A DNA stretch of 64,000 bases, from the NCBI RefSeq assembly GCF_031844685.1, contig NZ_CP134605.1:4833001-4897000 (forward strand), given 5' to 3'. The notes below the pieces were generated by a model that was given only the letters and a program-made list of their open reading frames with translations, searched no databases and had not been told where the DNA came from. How positions within the stretch are numbered: the stretch's first letter is position 1; each line of letters starts with the position of its first letter. A program made the translations under genes and the position numbers. Shown here one piece after another: positions 7,354 to 14,716 of the stretch. Source of the DNA: Streptomyces sp. ITFR-21. Its GTDB lineage: Bacteria > Actinomycetota > Actinomycetes > Streptomycetales > Streptomycetaceae.

Positions 7354-9803
7354 TACTGGCATGCCTCGCAGGACTCGGGGTTCTCCAGGGAGCAGGCGGC
7401 CGCCTCGGCGGTCGGCTGGGCCGGTACGGGGACGGGCGCGGCGGCCGGCGGCAGGGCCTGGGCCGCGCGGGCGATCCGGGTCGCGGGCCGGGACCGCAGG
7501 TAGTAGGTCGTCTTCAGGCCGCGCTGCCACGCGTAGGCGTACATCGAGCTGAGCTTGCCGATGGTCGGCGTCTCCAGGAACAGGTTCAGCGACTGGCTCT
7601 GGTCGAGGAACGGGGTACGGGCCGCCGCCATGTCGATCAGGCCGCGCTGCGGGATCTCCCAGGCGGTGCGGTACAGCTCGCGTACCTCCGCCGGGATCCA
7701 GCCGAAGCCCTGCACACTGCCGCCCGCGTCCCGCAGCGCCTCCCGGGTCTGCGTGTCCCACACCCCGAGCTCCTTGAGCTCGGCCACCAGGTAGGAGTTG
7801 ACCTGGAGGAACTCGCCCGAGAGGGTCTCGCGCTTGAAGAGGTTGGAGACCTGCGGCTCGATGCACTCGTACGCGCCCGCGATGGAGGCGATGGTGGCGG
7901 TCGGGGCGATGGCCAGGAGCAGCGCGTTGCGCATCCCGGTGGCCGCCACCCGCTGGCGCAGCGCGGCCCACCGCCGCGGCCAGTGGAAGTCCACCCCGAA
8001 GTGGTCCGGGTGCAGCACGCCGGCGGCGGTGCGGGTCTGGTCCCAGGCCGGCAGTGGCCCGTCGCGCTCGGCGAGGTCGCAGGACGCCTCGTAGGCGGCG
8101 AGCATGACCCGCTCGGCGATCTTCGTGGACAGCGCGCGGGCCGCGGCGGAGTCGAACGGCAGCCGCAGTGCGAAGAACACGTCCTGCAGGCCCATCACGC
8201 CCAGGCCCACCGGGCGCCACTCGGCGTTGGAGCGGCCGGCCTGCTCGGTCGGGTAGAAGTTGACGTCCACCACCCGGTCGAGGAAGGCCACGGCGGTGCG
8301 GACGGTCTCGTCCAGCCGCGCCCAGTCCAGTTCACCGTCCGGGCCGCCGGGGGTGACGAAGGCGCCGAGGTTGACTGAGCCGAGGTTGCACACGGCCGTC
8401 TCGGAGTCGTCGGTGACTTCCAGGATCTCGGTGCACAGGTTGGAGGAGTGCACGGTGCGGCCGGGCAGCGCGGTCTGGTTGGCGGTGCGGTTGGCGGCGT
8501 CCTTGAAGGTCATCCAGCCCTGGCCGGTCTGCGCCAGGGTGCGCATCATCCGCCCGTACAGCTCGCGGGCCGGCAGTGTGCGCAGCGCCAGCCCCGCCCG
8601 CTCGGCCGCGCGGTAGGCGGTGTCGAAGGCGTCGCCCCACAGGTCCACCAGCTCGGGGACGTCGGCGGGGGAGAACAGCGACCAGTCGGAGTCGGCCTCG
8701 ACCCGGCGCATGAACTCGTCCGGCACCCAGTGCGCGAGGTTGAGGTTGTGGGTGCGGCGGGCGTCCTCGCCGGTGCTGTCCCGCAGTTGAAGGAACTCCT
8801 CGATGTCGGCGTGCCAGGTCTCCAGGTAGACCGCCGCCGCGCCCTTGCGCCGGCCGCCCTGGTTGACCGCGGCCACCGAGGCGTCGAGGGTCTTGAGGAA
8901 CGGCACGATGCCGTTGGAGTGCCCGTTGGTGCCGCGGATCAGCGAGCCGCGGGCGCGGATCCGGGAGAAGGGCAGGCCGATGCCGCCGGCGTGCTTGGAG
9001 AGCCTGGCCACCTGGTGGTAGCGGTCGTAGATGGAGTCCAGCTCGTCCAGCGGGGAGTCCAGCAGGTAGCAGGAGGACATCTGCGGGTGCCGGGTGCCGG
9101 AGTTGAACAGGGTGGGGGAGCTGGGCAGGTACTCCAGGGCGCTCATCAGCCGGTACAGGGCCGCCACCTCGTCCAGCGCGCTCCGCGCCGGGCCGCCCGC
9201 CGGGGCGCCCGCCGCGGTGGGGCGCTCGTCGGCGAGGCCGGCCGCGACGCGCAGCATGAAGTGCTGCGGGGTCTCGACCACCTTCCGGGTGATCGGGTGC
9301 CGCAGCAGGTAGCGGCTGTACAGGGTGCGCAGCCCGAAGTAGCCGAACCGGTCGTCGGCCCCGTCGGCTAGCGCCCGGTCGACCAGCGCGTCCAGCTCGG
9401 CCGAGTGCCGGCGGGCGAAGTCGGCCGTGCGGTCGGCGATCAGGCCCTCGCGGTGGCCGACCGCGACGGAGGCGGTGAAGGACACCGCGCCCTGTCCGGC
9501 CGCCTCGTCGGCGATGGTGCGGGTGAGCAGCCGGGCCGCCAGCCGCGAGTACGCCGGATCCTCGGAGATCAGCCCGGCGGCGGCCTCGGTGGCCAGTTCG
9601 CGCAGTCCGGCCGCGTCGGAGGCGGCGTTGCGGCCGCGCAGCGCGGCGGCGGCCACCCGGCCGGGGTCGGTGTCAGGGAGGTCCGCGGTGAGCGTCGTGA
9701 GGTGCCGCAGCAGTCCGTCGCCGGGCCCGTCGTCCGGTTGCGGGTCGCCGGGCCCGGCGCCGCCGGGGTCGGCTGCTGCGGGATGTACGGGCGCGATGGT
9801 CAC
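7353..9803 (-). CDS. nrdA: Ribonucleoside-diphosphate reductase class Ia, alpha subunit
   Basis: An 816-residue catalytic subunit. Active-site signatures are SSCYL (first redox Cys), SNLCTE (Asn/Cys/Glu of the radical site) and AVCNLGSVNLG (second redox Cys). The C-terminal ESCEACQ supplies the CxxC pair that re-reduces the active site. Residues 1-90 hold a Pro/Gly/Asp-rich lead followed by a helical segment (RVAAAALRGRNAASDAAGLRELA). The GTG at 9803 follows a GAGGGAGA ribosome-binding site. Expression should be switched off by cobalamin through the upstream riboswitch, leaving any B12-dependent class II enzyme to supply dNTPs. Confidence 0.95.
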   Translation of the reverse strand: MTIAPVHPAAADPGGAGPGDPQPDDGPGDGLLRHLTTLTADLPDTDPGRVAAAALRGRNAASDAAGLRELATEAAAGLISEDPAYSRLAARLLTRTIADEAAGQGAVSFTASVAVGHREGLIADRTADFARRHSAELDALVDRALADGADDRFGYFGLRTLYSRYLLRHPITRKVVETPQHFMLRVAAGLADERPTAAGAPAGGPARSALDEVAALYRLMSALEYLPSSPTLFNSGTRHPQMSSCYLLDSPLDELDSIYDRYHQVARLSKHAGGIGLPFSRIRARGSLIRGTNGHSNGIVPFLKTLDASVAAVNQGGRRKGAAAVYLETWHADIEEFLQLRDSTGEDARRTHNLNLAHWVPDEFMRRVEADSDWSLFSPADVPELVDLWGDAFDTAYRAAERAGLALRTLPARELYGRMMRTLAQTGQGWMTFKDAANRTANQTALPGRTVHSSNLCTEILEVTDDSETAVCNLGSVNLGAFVTPGGPDGELDWARLDETVRTAVAFLDRVVDVNFYPTEQAGRSNAEWRPVGLGVMGLQDVFFALRLPFDSAAARALSTKIAERVMLAAYEASCDLAERDGPLPAWDQTRTAAGVLHPDHFGVDFHWPRRWAALRQRVAATGMRNALLLAIAPTATIASIAGAYECIEPQVSNLFKRETLSGEFLQVNSYLVAELKELGVWDTQTREALRDAGGSVQGFGWIPAEVRELYRTAWEIPQRGLIDMAAARTPFLDQSQSLNLFLETPTIGKLSSMYAYAWQRGLKTTYYLRSRPATRIARAAQALPPAAAPVPVPAQPTAEAAACSLENPESCEACQ

Positions 9804-9959
9804 GGTGATGTTCTCTCTCCCTCGAACGCGGCGGCGGCCGTCGCGGGGAGAGCGGGGGCGGTGGGCCGTGCGCGCCGTCTGCGGGCACGCGGGAAGGCCC
9901 TGCCGCGTCCGCCGGCCCACTCCGCGAGGCCCGGACGACCGTGCCCGCCCCCGCCGGGA

Positions 9960-10085
9960 CGGCGGGACGCGCACACTGCGGGCAGGCGATCGGGCTGTGC
10001 GGGCGCGCTGGCGCGCGCCCGTTCACCGTTGCGGGACAGCGCCGGATTCGCACCGGCTTCCCCTGCGGGCAGCGGAGTTGAGCAT
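9960..10085 (-). promoter_or_regulatory. Cobalamin (AdoCbl) riboswitch of nrdAB
   Basis: On the minus strand, bases 10063-10022 read GGGGAAGCCGGTGCGAATCC and then GGCGCTGTCCCGCAACGGTG. This is the conserved aptamer core including the B12 box. Further on, GCCCGATCGCCTGCC at about 9996-9982 matches the later conserved helix of the class. About 155 bp of GC-rich sequence then leads to the nrdA start and probably holds the expression platform. A B12 riboswitch controlling nrdABS is known from S. coelicolor. Confidence 0.93.
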
Positions 10086-10114
10086 ACATGTAGTGCCGAC
10101 CGAAGATGCGCGGC

Positions 10115-10366
10115 CTACATGTTGTGTCCCGGGTGGACCGCGCGGAACGGCGGCGCGGGCTTCTCGGCTGCTTGGGGGGTCTCGGCGGCCCCGGGGAGGG
10201 GCGGCGGGGCGGCCGGTTCGCCGGGGGCGGTGTCGTCGGCCGCCGACAGCCGGGCCCGGCGCAGCTGCCGGGTGATGCGCGCCTCCTGCCGGAGGGCGAG
10301 CGCGGGGATGAAGGTGAGGACGAGGAGGAGGGCGGCCAGCGCGGCGATGTCCAGGAGGATGGTCAT
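10115..10366 (-). CDS. Small single-span membrane protein, function unknown
   Basis: An 83-residue ORF starting at an ATG at 10366. It opens with one strong membrane segment (MTILLDIAALAALLLVLTFIPALAL) followed by a basic stretch (RQEARITRQLRRARL) and a Pro/Ala-rich tail. The third codon position is almost entirely G or C, which supports real coding. It lies just upstream of the cobalamin riboswitch on the same strand, so transcription from its promoter could run into the nrdA leader. I recognise no family. Confidence 0.6.
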   Translation of the reverse strand: MTILLDIAALAALLLVLTFIPALALRQEARITRQLRRARLSAADDTAPGEPAAPPPLPGAAETPQAAEKPAPPFRAVHPGHNM

Positions 10367-10401
10367 GAGTCAAGCGTGCTTGCGGTACTTACGCCCGCAC
10401 A

Positions 10402-10438
10402 GTGGCAGGACTGTCGTGCTACCGCAACATCCTGCCAC
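10402..10438 (+). promoter_or_regulatory. Inverted repeat, probable operator of the AraC-type regulator gene
   Basis: GTGGCAGGA at 10402-10410 and TCCTGCCAC at 10430-10438 are perfect inverted repeats with a 19-bp spacer. The right arm ends 16 bp before the regulator ATG. Each arm holds TGGCAGGA, close to the TGGCSNGWWY core recognised by AdpA, a regulator of the same DJ-1/AraC architecture. Autorepression is the natural inference. Confidence 0.6.
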
Positions 10439-10454
10439 GTGACATGCTCGGGGC

Positions 10455-11537
10455 ATGCTGAACAACGTCGCCGCCGTGCTGCTGGACGGCGTCCACCCGT
10501 TCGAGCTCGGCGTGGTCTGCGAGGTGTTCGGGCTGGACCGCGGCGACGAGGGCCTGCCGGTCTACGACTTCGCGGTGGTGTCGGCCGAGGGGCCGCGGCT
10601 GCGGACGCACGCCGGCTTCGACGTGGTCGCGCCGTACGACCTCGACCGGCTGGACGAGGCGGACCTGATCGCGGTGCCGGCCGGGGACTCCTTCACCGAC
10701 CGGGAGTTCCCGCCGGAGCTGCTCAAGGCGCTCGTCCGGGCGGTGGACCGCGGCGCGTGGGTGCTCAGCGTGTGTTCCGGGGTCTTCGCGGTGGCGGCGG
10801 CCGGGCTGCTGGACGGGCGGCGCTGCGCGGCCCACTGGCGGCACCTGGAGCTGTTGTCCCGGCGGTACCCGCAGGTCCGGGTGGAGCCGGACGTGCTGTA
10901 CGTGGAGGACGCCGGGGTGATCACCTCGGCCGGTACGGCCGCCGGGATCGACGCGTGCCTGCACCTGGTCCGCCGGGAGCAGGGCACCGCGGTGGCCAAC
11001 GCCATCGCCCGGCGGATGGTGGTGCCGCCGCACCGGGAGGGCGGGCAGGCGCAGTACGTGGCCCGGCCGCTGCCGCGCGCCACCAGCGACACGGTGACCG
11101 GGGTGCTGTCCTGGATGGAGCGGCACCTGGACCGGGAGCTGACCGTCGACGAACTGGCGGCGCGGGCGCACATGTCGCCGCGCACCTTCGCCCGGCGGTT
11201 CCAGCAGGAGACCGGGACCACGCCGTACCGCTGGCTGCTCGGCCAGCGGGTGCTGCTGGCCCGGGAGCTGCTGGAGGGCACCGACCACACGGTGGACGCG
11301 GTGGCGGTACGCGCCGGGTTCGGCAACGCGGCCACCATGCGGCACCACTTCACCCGCTGGACCGGCACCACCCCGCAGGCGTACCGCCGTACCTTCCGCG
11401 ACCCGGAGTGCACGCTCAGCGTGTGGACCGGGCCGCGGAAGTCGCGCTACGCGCCCGCCGGCTCCGGCAGGCCGGGGGACACGCCCGGCTCACCGGCGGC
11501 GCCGCCGACGGCGGTCTCCTCGGACTCCACCGTGTAG
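10455..11537 (+). CDS. GlxA/AdpA-type transcriptional regulator (DJ-1/PfpI-AraC)
   Basis: A 360-residue regulator. An N-terminal DJ-1/PfpI (class I glutamine-amidotransferase-like) domain spans residues 1-180, with VLSVCSGVFAVAAAGLLDGR as the nucleophile-elbow region. A C-terminal AraC helix-turn-helix pair follows (ELTVDELAARAHMSPRTFAR and VAVRAGFGNAATMRHHFTRWTGTTPQAYR). A perfect inverted repeat sits just before its ATG. Its last 30 codons overlap the 3' end of the convergent symporter gene by 91 bp. The effector is unknown. It is divergent from the small ORF preceding nrdA. Confidence 0.88.
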   Translation: MLNNVAAVLLDGVHPFELGVVCEVFGLDRGDEGLPVYDFAVVSAEGPRLRTHAGFDVVAPYDLDRLDEADLIAVPAGDSFTDREFPPELLKALVRAVDRGAWVLSVCSGVFAVAAAGLLDGRRCAAHWRHLELLSRRYPQVRVEPDVLYVEDAGVITSAGTAAGIDACLHLVRREQGTAVANAIARRMVVPPHREGGQAQYVARPLPRATSDTVTGVLSWMERHLDRELTVDELAARAHMSPRTFARRFQQETGTTPYRWLLGQRVLLARELLEGTDHTVDAVAVRAGFGNAATMRHHFTRWTGTTPQAYRRTFRDPECTLSVWTGPRKSRYAPAGSGRPGDTPGSPAAPPTAVSSDSTV

Positions 11538-13105
11538 TCCGCGGCCGACGTCTCGTCCACGCCCTCGGGCGCCTTGACCGCCTTCAGCACCAGGGTGAGC
11601 ACCACCGCGAGCCCGATGTTGAGCACGAAGGCGGTCAGGCCGATGTAGCCCAGCCGGCCCAGCCCGGGGATGTCCGCCGAGCTGCCGCCGAAGTGCCCCT
11701 GCGTCGGGCTGGACTGCTGGTACGCCTTCCAGGTCCCGTACGCCATGCCCGCCGCCCAGCCGCCGAGCAGCGCCCAGCGGTGGAACCAGCGGGTGAACAG
11801 GCCGCCGACCACGGCCGGTACGGTCTGCAGGATCCAGATCCCGCCCAGCAGCTGGAAGTTGATCGCGACCGTCTTGTCCATCGACAGCACGAACACCAGC
11901 GCGCCGACCTTCACCACCAGCGACACCGCCTTGGACACCCGGGTCTCCTGCTCCGGGGTGGCGTCCGGTTTGAAGAGGTCCTTGTAGATGTTGCGGGTGA
12001 ACAGGTTGGCCGCCGCGATGGACATGATGGCGGCCGGCACCAGTGCCCCGATGGCGATGGCGGCGAACGCCACCCCGGTGAACCAGGACGGGAACAGGTT
12101 CTCGAACAGCTGGGGGATGGCCAGTTGGGCGTTGTAGCCCTTGACGCCCTTGCCCACGCCGTCGGCGATGGCCATGAAGCCGAGCATCGCCAGCAGGCCC
12201 AGCATCAGCGAGTACAGCGGCAGGATGGTGGTGTTGCGGCGGATGGTGTTGCGGCTGCGGCCGGACAGCACCGCGGTCACCGAGTGCGGGTAGAGGAAGA
12301 GCGCCATCGCCGAGCCCAGGGCGAGTGTGGCGTACGCCCACTGTGCCTGCGGGGCGGGCACCAGCGCGCCGCGGTGCTTGCCGGTGGCCGGGTTGGTCAC
12401 CTGGTAGGCGGCGTCGGCCTTGTCGAAGATGTGGCCGAACCCGCCGAGTTTGTACGGGATGTAGATGATCGCCACCACGATGACGATGTAGATCAGCGCG
12501 TCCTTGACGAACGCGATCAGCGCCGGGGCGCGCAGCCCCGAGGAGTAGGTGTACGCGGCCAGCACGCCGAAGGCGATCAGCAGCGGCAGGTCCTTCAGGA
12601 ACCAGTTGGCGGAGTCGCCGCCGCCCACCCCCATCACGTCCAGCACCGCCTGGATGCCGACCAGTTGCAGGGCGATGTACGGCATGGTGGCGACGATCCC
12701 GGTCAGCGCCATCGCCACCGACAGGCTCTTGGACCCGAACCGGCCGCGGATGAAGTCCGAGGAGGTCACATAGCCGTGCCGGTGCGAGACCGACCACAGC
12801 CGCGGCAGGAAGAGGAAGACCAGCGGGTAGACGATGATCGTGTACGGCACCGCGAAGAAGCCCGACGCGCCGGCGCCGTAGATCGCGGCCGGTACGGCGA
12901 CGAAGGTGTACGCGGTGTAGAGGTCGCCACCGAGCAGGAACCAGGTGATCCAGGTGCCGAAGCTCCGGCCGCCCAGCCCCCACTCGTCCAGGTGCAGGGC
13001 GTTCTCGGCGCGCCGCCAGCGGGCGGCGAGGAAGCCCAGCACGGTCACCGCGACGAAGAAGAAGATGCAGACGCCGAGCGCGACGCCGTTGACGCCGTCC
13101 TTCAT
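11447..13105 (-). CDS. mctP: Sodium:solute symporter, MctP-type monocarboxylate permease
   Basis: A 552-residue SSS-family transporter with about 13 hydrophobic segments. Motifs include EWGLGGRSFGTWITWFLLGG, FIRGRFGSKSLSVA, ALFLYPHSVTAVLSGRSRNTI and AAIMSIAAANLFTRNIYKD. Pairing with a small DUF3311 protein is the hallmark of the MctP/monocarboxylate group, so uptake of short-chain organic acids such as acetate, pyruvate or lactate is likely, though not shown by sequence. The start overlaps the DUF3311 stop (ATGA). The C-terminal tail is hydrophilic and overlaps the convergent regulator gene. Confidence 0.88.
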   Translation of the reverse strand: MKDGVNGVALGVCIFFFVAVTVLGFLAARWRRAENALHLDEWGLGGRSFGTWITWFLLGGDLYTAYTFVAVPAAIYGAGASGFFAVPYTIIVYPLVFLFLPRLWSVSHRHGYVTSSDFIRGRFGSKSLSVAMALTGIVATMPYIALQLVGIQAVLDVMGVGGGDSANWFLKDLPLLIAFGVLAAYTYSSGLRAPALIAFVKDALIYIVIVVAIIYIPYKLGGFGHIFDKADAAYQVTNPATGKHRGALVPAPQAQWAYATLALGSAMALFLYPHSVTAVLSGRSRNTIRRNTTILPLYSLMLGLLAMLGFMAIADGVGKGVKGYNAQLAIPQLFENLFPSWFTGVAFAAIAIGALVPAAIMSIAAANLFTRNIYKDLFKPDATPEQETRVSKAVSLVVKVGALVFVLSMDKTVAINFQLLGGIWILQTVPAVVGGLFTRWFHRWALLGGWAAGMAYGTWKAYQQSSPTQGHFGGSSADIPGLGRLGYIGLTAFVLNIGLAVVLTLVLKAVKAPEGVDETSAADYTVESEETAVGGAAGEPGVSPGLPEPAGA

Positions 13106-13359
13106 CGGGTCGCACCCCCCTTGCGGGCGCGCTCCTCGCGGCGGACCAGTACGTAGGCGGTCCAGGTCAGCGCGGCGGCCACCGGCACCCAGAGCATCTG
13201 GTACCAGTAGAAGAACGGGATCCCGATGAACTGCGGGTCGACCCGCGAGTAGGAGCCCACCCAGAGCAGGGCGACGAGTGGAACGGCCAGGCAGAGCCCG
13301 GCGATGATCCGCGAGGCGGTGATGATCGGTGGTCGGCTGACCGGTTGCGGTTCGGACAT
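13102..13359 (-). CDS. DUF3311 small membrane protein (symporter partner)
   Basis: An 85-residue protein with two membrane helices (IIAGLCLAVPLVALLWVGSY and MLWVPVAAALTWTAYVLV) separated by a short loop (FIGIPFFYWYQ). The C-terminus is basic (RREERARKGG). DUF3311 proteins are encoded directly upstream of MctP-type symporters and are presumed accessory subunits. The 4-bp overlap with the symporter gene indicates an operon. Confidence 0.88.
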   Translation of the reverse strand: MSEPQPVSRPPIITASRIIAGLCLAVPLVALLWVGSYSRVDPQFIGIPFFYWYQMLWVPVAAALTWTAYVLVRREERARKGGATR

Positions 13360-13373
13360 AGGTGCGGCTCCCG

Positions 13374-13414
13374 TCCCCTAGAGCAACGACTGTGACTGCC
13401 GGGAATCTAGGGGA
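13374..13414 (-). promoter_or_regulatory. Inverted repeat upstream of the DUF3311-mctP operon
   Basis: TCCCCTAGA at 13374-13382 and TCTAGGGGA at 13406-13414 are perfect inverted repeats with a 23-bp spacer, 15-55 bp upstream of the operon's ATG. This could be a dimeric operator or a leader hairpin. The remaining sequence to 13624 (toward the dasR stop) is G/C-rich with no other clear signal. Confidence 0.5.
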
Positions 13415-13624
13415 GGGGAGTGCCGTGCGTCATCAGGTGTGCAGGGATCTCACCCGCGGGAGCGGGTCATTGCCGGTGCGGCAACTCGGCCGGTCCGCCC
13501 GCGGGTCCGCCCGCCGGTCGGCCCGCGGCTTCGGCGGCCGGCGCGCGCGGCCCGGCGCCCGGTGCGGCCCCCGTCCACCGCGCGGCGTCCGGCCGGGGGC
13601 CCGGCGTCCGGCGTCCGGCGGCGC

Positions 13625-14395
13625 TCAGTCCCGGGGGCGGCTCAGCCGGGCCACGAACTTGTAGCGGTCGCCGCGGTACACCGACCGCACCCACTCCACC
13701 GGTTCGCCCGTGGTGTCGATCGAGTGCCGGGAGAGCATCAGCATCGGCAGGCCCACGTCGGTGCCGAGCAGGCCCGCCTCGCGCGGGGTGGCCAGCGAGG
13801 TCTCGATGGTCTCCTCGGCCTCGGCCAGCCGCACGTCGTAGACCTCGGCCAGCGCGGTGTACAGCGAGGTGTACTTGGCCAGGCTGCGGCGCAGCGCCGG
13901 GAAGCGCTTGGCGGACAGGTGGGTGGTCTCGATCGCCATCGGCTCGCTGTTGGCCAGCCGCAGCCGCTCGATCCGCAGCACCCGGCCGCCGGCCTTCATG
14001 TCCAGCAGTGCGGCGAGCCGGTCGTCGGCGGTGATGTAGCCGATCTCCAGCAGTTGGGAGGTGGGCTCCAGGCCCTGAGCCCGCATGTCCTCGGTGTAGG
14101 AGGTCAGCTGGAGCGCCTGGGAGACCTTGGGCTTGGCCACGAAGGTGCCCTTGCCTTGGATGCGCTCCAGCCGGCCCTCGACCACCAGCTCCTGCAGGGC
14201 CTGCCGGACGGTGGTGCGGGAGGTGTCGAACTCGGTGGCCAGCGTGCGCTCGGGCGGGACCGGGGTGCCGGGGGGCATCGTCTTGGTGATGTCCAGCAGG
14301 TGCTTCTTGAGGCGGTAGTACTTGGGCACCCTGGCGGTCCGGCCCGCGGTGGGGCTGCCCGTCGCCTCCGTCGCCGTGCCCGCGTCGCTGTCCAT
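13625..14395 (-). CDS. dasR: GntR/HutC-family global regulator DasR
   Basis: A 256-residue regulator. The winged-helix region (VPKYYRLKKHLLDITKTMPPG, PPERTLATEFDTSRTTVRQA) is followed by a UTRA effector domain, and the protein is nearly colinear with S. coelicolor DasR. It represses GlcNAc/chitin uptake and catabolic genes at dre sites and is released by glucosamine-6-phosphate or GlcNAc-6-phosphate. The ATG at 14395 is chosen; an upstream in-frame extension to 14467 lies in what should be leader. It is divergent from dasABC, its main target. Confidence 0.96.
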   Translation of the reverse strand: MDSDAGTATEATGSPTAGRTARVPKYYRLKKHLLDITKTMPPGTPVPPERTLATEFDTSRTTVRQALQELVVEGRLERIQGKGTFVAKPKVSQALQLTSYTEDMRAQGLEPTSQLLEIGYITADDRLAALLDMKAGGRVLRIERLRLANSEPMAIETTHLSAKRFPALRRSLAKYTSLYTALAEVYDVRLAEAEETIETSLATPREAGLLGTDVGLPMLMLSRHSIDTTGEPVEWVRSVYRGDRYKFVARLSRPRD

Positions 14396-14567
14396 GACGT
14401 GTACTCCCGACTGCTGTCGTGCTGCCGTCACCGGCTCCTCCGTTAATAGCGGCTCACATCGTGGCACGGGTTGTCGTGGCGGAGGGAGGCGGTGGGTGGC
14501 TGATCCCCCTCAGGTGTCGGTCCGATAACAGACCCGACGGGTGTTCTTATACACCCTTGACACCCCT

Positions 14568-14583
14568 AAAGGTCTAGGCCAAG
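14568..14583 (+). promoter_or_regulatory. Weak dre-like site upstream of dasA
   Basis: AAAGGTCTAGGCCAAG matches 11 of 16 positions of the DasR consensus ACTGGTCTAGACCAGT. It sits 24 bp before the stronger site and just after a TTGACA hexamer at 14557-14562 that could be a -35 element. Confidence 0.5.
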
Positions 14584-14591
14584 CTCCGGGT

Positions 14592-14607
14592 ACTGGTCTA
14601 AACCATT
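14592..14607 (+). promoter_or_regulatory. DasR-responsive element (dre) of dasA
   Basis: ACTGGTCTAAACCATT matches 14 of 16 consensus positions. It lies 110 bp upstream of the dasA start, within the dasR-dasA divergent region. Binding would block dasABC transcription until amino-sugar phosphates accumulate. Confidence 0.92.
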
Positions 14608-14716
14608 AAAGGCCAATCCCAGTCCCACGAGCAGGACTCGGCCGTAGGTGTTGTGCGGCGGCCGGCATTTCGGGCGGTGGGGGGAGTTTTGGGGCATCAT
14701 CCTTGAGGAGGGTGGC

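Noticed and set aside
9673..10089. An ORF covering the cobalamin riboswitch (MYAQLRCPQGKPV...)
   Set aside because: The aptamer core accounts for the conservation, and the ORF overlaps the nrdA start in a different frame.
10106..13156. A 1016-codon open frame on the plus strand
   Set aside because: It runs antisense through the symporter and across the AraC-type gene in another frame. Its product is His/Gln/Val/Arg-rich without domains, the usual mirror frame of GC-rich genes.
13401..13427. GGGAAT with downstream GTG as a second sigma-R promoter
   Set aside because: After 18 bp the triplet is GTG, not GTT, and no plus-strand gene follows.
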